A stretch of 64,000 bases of DNA, taken from Desmodesmus armatus. Lineage: Eukaryota; Chlorophyta; Chlorophyceae; Sphaeropleales; Scenedesmaceae. A program made the position numbers and the translations under genes. Below are positions 55,655-64,000 of this stretch, one piece after another. Positions within the stretch are counted from its first letter, which is position 1. The number at the start of each line of letters is the position of its first letter. The stretch is from assembly GCA_007449985.2 (NCBI GenBank), contig VIIQ02000026.1, forward strand, positions 186,001 through 250,000, in the 5' to 3' direction. The notes under the pieces are model-generated. The model saw only the letters and a program-made list of their open reading frames with translations. It did no database searches and was not told the DNA's origin.

Positions 55655-57859
55655 TGATTGTTGAAAACGTTGTGATGTTACCTTGTTTGATTAGTAGGCT
55701 TCCTGCTTGGGGGTGCCGCATGAACGGTTGATGTTGGCCCAGATGATCATGTGGTGGTGCCAGCAGCTGACATGGCTGTGCATGGATCAGGAGGCAGGCA
55801 TACTTTATGCAGTGGCTGCCCTATGTAGGCTTGGTGTGTTAGTTGGGTTGAGTTATGCTAAGTACTTGCAGTGAGATGTACATGTGTCCCTCATGCAGTT
55901 GCGCACTGCAGGTGTGGGTGTGATGCCCTGTTGTTTGATTCTGATGCACGCCTTTTTTGTGGGCGTTGTTCTGTACCATCACTGTTGCAGCTGCCAGACC
56001 ATGTCACTCTCTTTTATGTTTTTGGTTACTTCGCAGCTTGCTGCAGCGTGAAAGCTACTTTGCAGCACAAATCGTCTCTTATTTATGCGCAGGGCGTGCA
56101 GTTGGACTGGTGGGAAGGCATTCCTGCCTCGACACCTCATGTGCTGCTTTTTCTCAATTGACATGACGCTGCCATGCCTGGCAAATGACCTGGCAACTGG
56201 TTGGCGCCTGTGACCCAGTCTCCATGTTGCAGTTGAGTTGCTTGGTTGTGGCACGCACCAGACAGTGATCCTCGTCTTCAAGCTGGGTGTCCATGGTCGT
56301 GCATTACTGATATGTGCTGCAAGAAGCATCTTACAGCCAAGCTGGCTGTATGGGTTGTGTGGCACCCAGACCTCTTTCCTGTTTGAAGCCAATTTGGCCG
56401 GACGTTGCCCTGCACACGCTGTGGCCACCTGGCAGTTGCCAACAATGCATGCCGTGAGGAATGGACAGCGGGTTGAGGCAGCGATGTTTTCGACAATGCT
56501 GCAGGGCCATGACTGGACGCAGGGCAGGATGCATCGTACGGCAGCTGTGTACACTATCAAGCAGAATTGATTTGTCCAGCTGGTTTATGACGGCCACTCA
56601 TGTATGCTGAGCAGTGTTGTGAGGCCACACCTGCATCACCATAGGGCTGCTTGTGTAGTCCAGCGCTAGTGTCAGCGCATCTGCAGATGTATTTGATGTC
56701 TTCTGGGCAGCCAGTCCTTGCGGGCTGCAGGACTGTGATGGTATTCAGTCTCTGTGTTGCGCTAGTGCATGATGATGATGACGTGCAAGCTCCCCGTGCT
56801 GTGCACAACACCCACTAATGATGTGTGGTTCCTGGGGCAGCAATGGGTTAGGCGACGCTGTCCAGCTGGCAGCAGCCCGTTCTGATATGACAGTCTTGTC
56901 ATAGTAGTAAGGCGTGGGCTGCTTTGCAGGCCAGACGCTAACCACCACTTATCACCAATGCATGTCACATGCACCTTGTAATTGCGGCGTATGGTGCCAA
57001 CCCAGTTCTGACTCAGACACCAAACAAACGGCAAGGTCGGGCATGGTGGCCAATATCACGTGTACGTGCACGGCGTATGGGCGGCACAGCTGCTTGCTGA
57101 TTGTGCTGTGCCGGTTGCACAGGCTGCAAGCTGCAATGGCAAGGGTATCCTCGATGACTGTCACTGCTGATATGGCCCTCAAACGAAACCTATATGAACA
57201 CCTCATTTCAAAGCTAGCCGATAAACGTTGTTGCTTCATTTGGACTGCAATTACTACAGTACTACGCAGTTCAGCTGGCCCTTGGATTCCGCAACATCCT
57301 GAACCATGCAGTGCACACACCCTAGGGCCTGCATGGCATGCTACTGTGCAAAGCTGCTGTACACGTGGTCCGTCAGAGGCCTAGTTACATACTCTGGTGG
57401 ACCAACAGCTGCAACAGTGCCCAACTGCTCATGTAAACAGTGCTCTGAACTAACGTCTTGAAGACCTCACTGTGGTACATCGTGCAGCATGATCTGCCCC
57501 CCTGTGGCAGCAGCCTCAGACAGCTGACTACCATGTCAAAGAGTGGGCGCTGCCAGCCGGCACCGTGTGCCAACCCACCGAGGGTTTCATGGCACCGTGC
57601 CCAAGCTCAGCACAGAGACCCCAAGACCAGATGGATTACGGACATGCGGACACCAAGGCGCACCACCACTCGTGGCATGGCAATAGCACAACCTAGCCTT
57701 CCACGCAGATAACAGCACAATCGCCCAACTGGTGTTCACATTTGTCAGGGTAGCCGGCTAACACCGCCGAGCGAGACGAGAAAGGGGTAGTTGAGCTAGG
57801 AGGGTCGACCTGGTGACAAGCTGCACTGCAAGCACACCATAATATGCTTGACTGGGACC
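55335..57859. other. convergent intergenic region with a GT microsatellite
   Basis: About 2.5 kb between the stop of the polo-box gene (+) and the stop of the helical-repeat gene (-). Open frames such as 56238-56570 have no motifs or splice support. The only clear structure is the GT repeat. No tRNA or other RNA gene is recognised. Confidence 0.45.
55611..55653 (+). repeat. (GT)n microsatellite
   Basis: An uninterrupted GT dinucleotide run of about 43 bases lies some 280 bases after the polo-box gene stop. It is probably in the 3' UTR or spacer and should vary in length between strains. Confidence 0.95.
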
Positions 57860-60800
57860 CTATTGTGGGAAGTGCCGCTGCAGCTGCGCCCAGGCCACAG
57901 CTGCCTCCACTGGTGCCAGCTGCACTGCACACACAGCACCACCTGCCTGCGGGGCTGAGCCTAGGGCTGGCAGGGCTTCATACATGTCCAATTCATCAGC
58001 CAGGTAGGGAGCCAGCACCTGCACAGCGGTGACATGCACAGCAGCAGCACAGCGGCAATGTTTGGCAAGCGTGCATTGCATGGCATGCATATGCGCAAGG
58101 GTGCACAGGGCATGGTCATGAGTTCACACCCGACAAAAGTAAGGCACGACGTGCCTCAAGGGCCTTGAGCACCTTACACCCTACTAGGGTAGTACATCAT
58201 GTTTCACCATTGTGTGACTCTCACCTCCGCCGCCTCCTTGTCTTTTGTAGCGGCGTCCAGCTGCTGCGCAAGCCCTGGGTCAGACACGGCCTGCACCCCC
58301 GCTGCCAGCAGCCCACTCAGCAGGTGCACAGCAGTGGTGTGCTGCTGTGCTGCGTTGAGGGCAGCTGCAGCGCCAGCCAGCACACGCTGCAACCCCTCCC
58401 CCTGCACCCCTGGCAGCTGCTGCCTGCAGGCTGCTCGAACTATCTGTGACAGCCTGACCTCACGCTGCCCTAGCCCCAACTGCTCCACATAGCCGTACAG
58501 CTCAACCAGGCACGCCCATGTGGAAGCATCAGGCTGGGGCCCCTTCAGCGGTGCAGCCATCACAGCCTCTACTGCTGCTCCTGCTGATGCCATGCTGACC
58601 AGCAGCAGTGGCTGTTTGAACAGCGCCCTGGCTACCTCCACTGCAGCAACAGCAGCCCCCTCAGCACACTCATCATCCTGACGGGCCCTGCTGTCCCTCA
58701 CAACTGACACAGCAGCTGACAGGAAGCCGTTGACTGCAGCGGGAGCCAGCAGCGCTGCTGGCAGCCCACTGGATGCACCAGCAGCACCAGCCCGGCTGCT
58801 GCCAGAAGCTGCAGCTGCCTTGCCACCCTTGCGCCTGACTGCAGCACCTGCTGCAGCTTGCTGCTGCTGCTGCCCCAGCTGCTCTTCATACTCTGCCAGC
58901 AGCAGCTGCTTGGCTGTGTTGATTCTGTTGGTGTGCACCAGCACAGACAGCATGGCTGGGTATGCTGCAGGCAGGGCTGGCAGCCAGCCGGCAGATGGGC
59001 TGGACCGCCCTGCTTTGCTGCCCCTTGACGCCCCGCCGCCTCTGCTGCTGTCATGTACCTTCTCAGCAGCAGCAATGATGTCACTCCCTGCAGGTCAATC
59101 AGCAGTGCAGCAGTGGTCAGCAACACAGTTGATCTGCTGCATGCCTTAACAGCCTTGGTAGCAAGGTAGTGCTGCCACTGGCTGTAGTACTGCAATATGT
59201 AAGTGAGGTGCATGCATGTTTTCACGTGCCATCTGGCATCCAGCTGCTGAAGTGCTGGCTTTCACTCCAATTATGCTGGCGTGCACTGCCACATGGTGTA
59301 GCCAAGAAGAACAGATGCATCTCCACCATGCGTGCCAGCCCCAGCAACATGCACAGTCAGCCCCACATACCTTTGGCACAGTCACCATTTGTTGCTGCTG
59401 CCTCAGCTGCTGCAATGAGCCCCATGTCAAACACCAGCCCGTCCCCTGACAGCTTTGACCGCAGGTACAGCTCCAGGCACACAGCTGTCATGCTCGCAGG
59501 CACTGCAGCTGCTGAGCCTGCCTGTGCGGCTGGTGCTGCCTCTGCCTGAGGCGGCTGCGTCCAGTGCCACACTGCAAACAGCACTGCAGCTGCTGCCTCA
59601 GGTGTCAGGCCCTGCACCCAGTCATGAACCGTGTTAGCGTCACCATCAAACTGCTGCAGCTGCTGCAGGCACAGCCTAGCGAGCACCTTGGTGGCACTGC
59701 TGAGGTCATCGGCTGCATCAGATTCAGCCACAAACCTGGCAGGGGGGTGTGCTGCAGGGATGTGGCTGGCGGAGGGGTCCATCACACTGAGTGCTGCTGC
59801 CGCTGGTGTTGGCTGCAGCTCAGGGTGTGCAGCCGCCACTGCGTTGATCAGCTGCGCTGTGGTGTTTGCTGACAGCAGCGGTGCTGTGTTGTCAGCACGC
59901 TCTGCTGCCAGTGCCAAGGGGCTGGGAAGGCACAACAGAGGGTCGGTTGGCCCTTTGGAGCGGGTGCTGCTGCTGCCAGCAGTGCTGCTGCTGCTGCTGT
60001 CACAGACAAGCTGGCACAGCTGCTCAGCAACAGGCTGCAGCTGTGACAGTAGGCCATGCTGGCTCCTGTCCTGCTGCTGCAGTGAACGCAGCAACAGTGC
60101 AACAGCTGGCGCTGGTGCTGCTCCAGTTCCGAGCATGCTGCTGACAGCAGCCCTGGCAAGCCCCAGGTTGTCCTCGCCCCTTGCAAGCAGCTGCACCAGG
60201 CGCTCCTGCTGGGACTGTGTGCCTGACTTGGACATGACCACTGCTGCTGACTGTACTGCCTGTTCTGCATCGCTGGGGGACATGCTACCACCTGATAGGC
60301 TGTCCAGCATGGCGCCCAACAGCTGCAGCGCACCAGCAGGCTTATCGTGCCCGCACATCAGCTGCATCAGCGGTAGGGCCACAGTACCCTGCTGTAAAAG
60401 TCCCACTGCTGACTCACCATGCAGGAGCAGCAGGCGCAGCAGCACTTCTGCAGCCGCTGCTGCTTCCTCTGTGCTGTGGTCCAGGCACGGCTGGACAGCC
60501 TGTACAAGCAGCGCTGCATCAACCAGAGGCTGGCCTTGCTCCTGCTGCTGCTGCTGCTGCCACAGGTGAGTGAGTGGCAGCAGCAAAGAACCGTCCGCCT
60601 GAGCAATCTGCAGTGCCTGCTCATGCTGCTTGGCAGCAACCACAGCCACTAGCACTGCTTGCAGTGCACTGCTGTCTAGCTTACCAGCTGCTGCAGCTAC
60701 TGACCCAGCTGCAGCAGACATCTGCTGCCACACCTGCAGCACCCTGCCTGCCGCATCACTCCCCGCCTCCCTGATGCTGTCTCTCGCGATCAGCACACTG

Positions 60801-63800
60801 CTGACTTCTGCCAGTTCCTTCACAACCTCCTTTGAGGCCTTGTTACTTTGCAGTCCAGCTGACATCAGCTCGTACAGCTGCCAGGTCAGCTCCCTAGGTG
60901 CTTTGCCCTCAGCTGGCTGCTCTGCTTGCAGCAGCAGCTCACACAGCAGCCCCTGCTGCCTGTCAGCTGCTGCTGGAGTGTTGTGTGAACCCTGCAGGCA
61001 CTGCAGCAGCTGCTCCCCGTGATCAGGCTGCTGCCGCTGCACCCACGGCAGCAGCAGTGCAGCCGTGGCTGCCTCCCAGCCCTGCTCGAGGGGTGTGCTG
61101 TGCTGCAGCAGGGCCGTCAGCAGGCTGCACACTGCAGCTGCCGATGCTGGGCTGCTCACAGTGCCGAATTGCTGCAGCATCAGCTGCAGCAGATTTGGCT
61201 GCAGCTGTGGCAGGAGCCCGTGCTGCTCTGCATGCTGCTGCAGCAACTGCAGGACCTGGAAGAGGTGTGGCCTCATGATCAACCGGGACTTTGAGGTCGC
61301 AATCCTGGTTGACTCCCTGTTGTGATGTATCACCTTTATGTCCAGGCAAGCTGCCTGCAGCATAGGGCCTGCAGCTGCTGCTGGGAGAGGGGTAGCCAGC
61401 AGCTGCTGGCACAGGGCACCTGCACTGGAGGGGCTGCTGGGTGAGCTTGCTGCCTCCAGGCAGCAGTCATATTCGACAGCGTGAATCACTCTGTCTGCTG
61501 TGTCCTTTGGCATCGGCTGCTGTGCTGCTCTGGCAGGTAACTCAACCCACAGCTCAAATAGCAGCTGGCTGCCCTGCTGCCACAGCCCTGCCCTGACAGC
61601 TGCCCCACCCAGTGCTGCCCAGTAGAGCTGTGAAGCTGCTTTCTCTGACCCCCCAGCTTCCCTGTACTCCTGCTCCAATTCATGTAACGAGCTCGTTGTG
61701 AGAGACCCGGCTGCAGCAGCGCCTTCCACAAGAGCCACCAGCGCTGCCTGCAGGTGTGGCAGCTGCCCAGACAGCTCGGGGTGCTGCTGCACAATCTGCC
61801 ACGCTTGGTCAGCAAATGGCAGCAACGGAAAGTTTGCAAAAACGGTAGGCCCTGCTGTTGGTGTGCTGGCCACAGCACAGACGCCGTCAAGCAACTTTGC
61901 TGCTGCCCAAATTGCAGCAGCACGGTCCCCCGACTCTCCTGTTGGCTGCTGCAGCAGGGCAGCAGCAGCATCAACCACTGGTTGCAGAAGTGCCTGCGCC
62001 GCCGCCTCAAGCGGCATGCCCTCACTGCCAACCTTCCTGAGTGCCGCATGGGTGATACTGGTGCTATTGTACCAGCCATCATCATCAGCCAGCTCCTGCC
62101 AGTAGCTGCTCAGCGTCTGCACCAGCCAAGCCACGTTGGGGCGCTGCCCTCCAAAGGCTGGTGTTGCTGCCAGGGTCAGGTCTGTGGCGGCCGACACTGC
62201 AGCTGACCAGGTTGAGGAAAACACCTCAAGGGGGTCAGACGTGCCTGCACGGTAGTGGCGGTGAGGCACAAAACACAACAGCATGTGAAGCATGCAGACC
62301 GATCACACGCAACCAGTGGCTGTGTTGCGACAGCCCAATACCCAAAGGCTGCAGATCTTGGCTGCGCAATACTACGCCAACGCACACTTACTCACAAGGA
62401 CCCAGGCTGGTGGGCGGGCACTTGCAAGGGTGGCAGACGAGTTGAGACCGATAGGGCTTGCCAAAGAGGGCCTCGCCAGCACACTGCAAGCGTGAACAAC
62501 CCTCCCCCTTGCCGCTTGTTGGAGCCCCAGCGTACTGGCCAATGACAGCCACCCTCTCAGTGTGCCCCCGGCCTGCCTGGTTGGGGTTATGCAACCCACG
62601 GGTGTCCATGCTGGTGTGCAATGGAGCAGTGCTTTGCCCCTACTGCAGCCTACACCACTCACCTGCAATGGGCTGGCTCGAGATGCGTGTGTAGTCAGAG
62701 CTATGCAGCAGCGGCACAGCTTTGATCAGCGCCAGCACTGCAGGCATGTCTGCGGCTGCCGCTGGTGAGTGCATGACAGCCTTGGCTGCTGCCTGCACTA
62801 TGGCCTGCAGCGGAGGTTCCATCGCTGCAAAGGAGCCGCCACAGCTGGCCACCAGCTGCAGGGCGGAGCGGCAAATCACTGGGACACCGATCATCAACCT
62901 GGACGCCCCTGTGCAGCAGTACCTGACAGTTGTGCAGCGGGCGGAGCGGGAGGTGGATTACGACCATGCGCGTGATGGGTACAAGCTGCTGCACACACAT
63001 TCATTCATTCACCTATTTATTCATTCAGTCCTTCATTCAAGGTTGTTGCCGGAGGCTGCCGTTCATGTCAACACAAGGTTGCCCCAACCCAGAATACAGC
63101 CTTAGAGCTGGCAAGGATCCCTGCAGACGGTCTGCACGTGGACATGCACATGCAGCTATCCTGGTGGTGTTACTCTTGATGCTGAGGTCGAGGTCATCAG
63201 AACAGCATCCAAAGTCTTGCCATGGAGACAGATCTGCACAACCATGCAGACATACCTGCACAACAACACCAGCAGGTCGAGCGCTCCGTCTGGCAGCTGC
63301 AGGCTGTGTGCCGCAGACTGGTCAGACTGCAGGACAGCTGCTGTGTAGACAAGAGCATCACGGTACGACGAAGACGGGCGGTACCCTTGCACTTGGCTGA
63401 CGGTGCTTTCTGTGGCAACTGCTGCTGCCAGCCCCCAAAGTATGCTGCGCACGTTTGTGCCTGTGGCAGGCGCCAGTTGGTTCAGCCTGCTCTCCCCCAC
63501 AACTGCAGCTGCGTGGCAGTTTAGCCGCCAGCCAGCCCTGCAGACAGCTTCAGCAAAGACCCCTGCTGTCTGCTGCTTTGCTGCTAAAAACTGCTCGATT
63601 GGCCTGCAGCACACATACAACAACACAGCAGAAAGCGGTTGCCTTCATAAGCACAGATTGTGCACCATGCATGACTGTCACGGGGCCATCCTACAGGGCG
63701 ATCACACTGTCATCCTGCAGTGCCGTGCATTGTCGTGTGGCGCATGTGTGAGCTGACACACCTCAGGGTTGTCCAAGTTGACAGTCCATCCATTGGAGTT

Positions 63801-64000
63801 GTGCTGACCAGCCACTAGGATGAACTACATCCTACACTGTGCTACACAAAGCAGATGCTCTGCATTGGTGTTGCTGTGCACTCACAGTAAGTACCTCCCA
63901 TCCACGGTGCCCTTGCCCAACCAGGGCAGCTGCTGCTGAGCAGTGCCAACCAGTCCCTGCTGCAGGAGGGCTGTGGCAAACCACAATGGCAGTTTGGTCT
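57860..64000 (-). CDS. very large alpha-helical repeat protein, 3' part (5' end outside window)
   Basis: Unrecognised. Transcription enters from the right edge. Exons include about 64000-63890 (LPLWFATALLQQGLVGTAQQ), about 63606-63250 (FLAAKQQTAGVFAEAVCRAG, LNQLAPATGTNVRSILWGLA), about 62884-62672 (VICRSALQLVASCGGSFAAM), a huge exon of about 62250-59370, about 59095-58225 (SLLLLRRYMTAAEAAG, LVHTNRINTAKQLLLAEYE) and about 58020-57860, ending HFPQ and a stop. The large exon is a chain of amphipathic Ala/Leu/Gln helices (for example LLQLMLQQFGTVSSPASAAA, VCSLLTALLQHS), suggesting a solenoid of ARM, HEAT or PPR type; no repeat consensus is clear enough to name. No catalytic motif or membrane segment is evident. 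A 78-nt piece within the large exon (61256-61333) looks like an in-frame intron. Confidence 0.6.

Noticed and set aside
59631..60569. 312-codon plus-strand frame rich in Ser, Cys and Ala
   Set aside because: It lies wholly within the large minus-strand exon of the helical-repeat gene and has the composition of a shadow frame.
63890..64000. Exon LPLWFATALLQQGLV... as a GINS complex PSF3 subunit
   Set aside because: A short similarity to the PSF3 phrase LPLWLA exists, but the following exons do not match PSF3 and fit the long helical-repeat gene instead.

Overview
The window looks like nuclear DNA from a green alga. Genes are split into many short exons with GT..AG introns. Coding and non-coding DNA alike are saturated with CAG/GCA/TGC repeats, which read as poly-Gln, poly-Ser or poly-Ala depending on frame. 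TGTAA, the usual chlorophyte poly(A) signal, lies shortly after several stop codons. The codon and repeat style suggests a chlorophycean, perhaps a Scenedesmus-like alga; that placement is inference. There are no operons, CRISPR arrays, rRNA genes or recognisable tRNA genes.

Layout. 1-2525 (+) is the 3' end of a class III nucleotidyl cyclase gene. 4093-8177 (+) is a phosphatidate cytidylyltransferase (CDP-diacylglycerol synthase). 8831-14635 (+) is a conserved uncharacterised protein that resembles animal C12orf56. 15207-23492 (+) is the replicative helicase subunit MCM4, with a one-base frame break inside its Walker A motif. 24352-26503 (-) and 28220-30556 (-) are two tandem paralogues encoding secreted Cys-containing proteins of a family I do not recognise. 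They share intron positions, intron phases and several exact exon lengths. A small three-exon gene (26711-27910, +) seems to lie between them, divergent from the first. 31424-37390 (-) is an NSUN2/Trm4-type RNA m5C methyltransferase, head-to-head with a COMT-like O-methyltransferase (about 37631-39284, +). 40606-43145 (-) is a DMT/EamA transporter. 43146-47365 is gene-poor and holds a cluster of degenerate direct repeats. 47366-48712 (-) is an OPA3-like mitochondrial protein. 49982-55334 (+) is a very large low-complexity protein ending in a polo-box-like domain, with no kinase domain visible. 57860 to beyond 64000 (-) is the 3' part of a very large alpha-helical repeat protein.

The genes do not form one pathway; this is an ordinary chromosomal neighbourhood with housekeeping functions in lipid synthesis, replication licensing, RNA modification and mitochondria. 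The most novel material is the tandem secreted paralogue pair and the kinase-less polo-box protein. Several otherwise conserved genes carry apparent one-base frame breaks (MCM4 clearly; the cytidylyltransferase, the transporter and one secreted paralogue less clearly). This hints at residual indel errors in the assembly, although real changes cannot be excluded.
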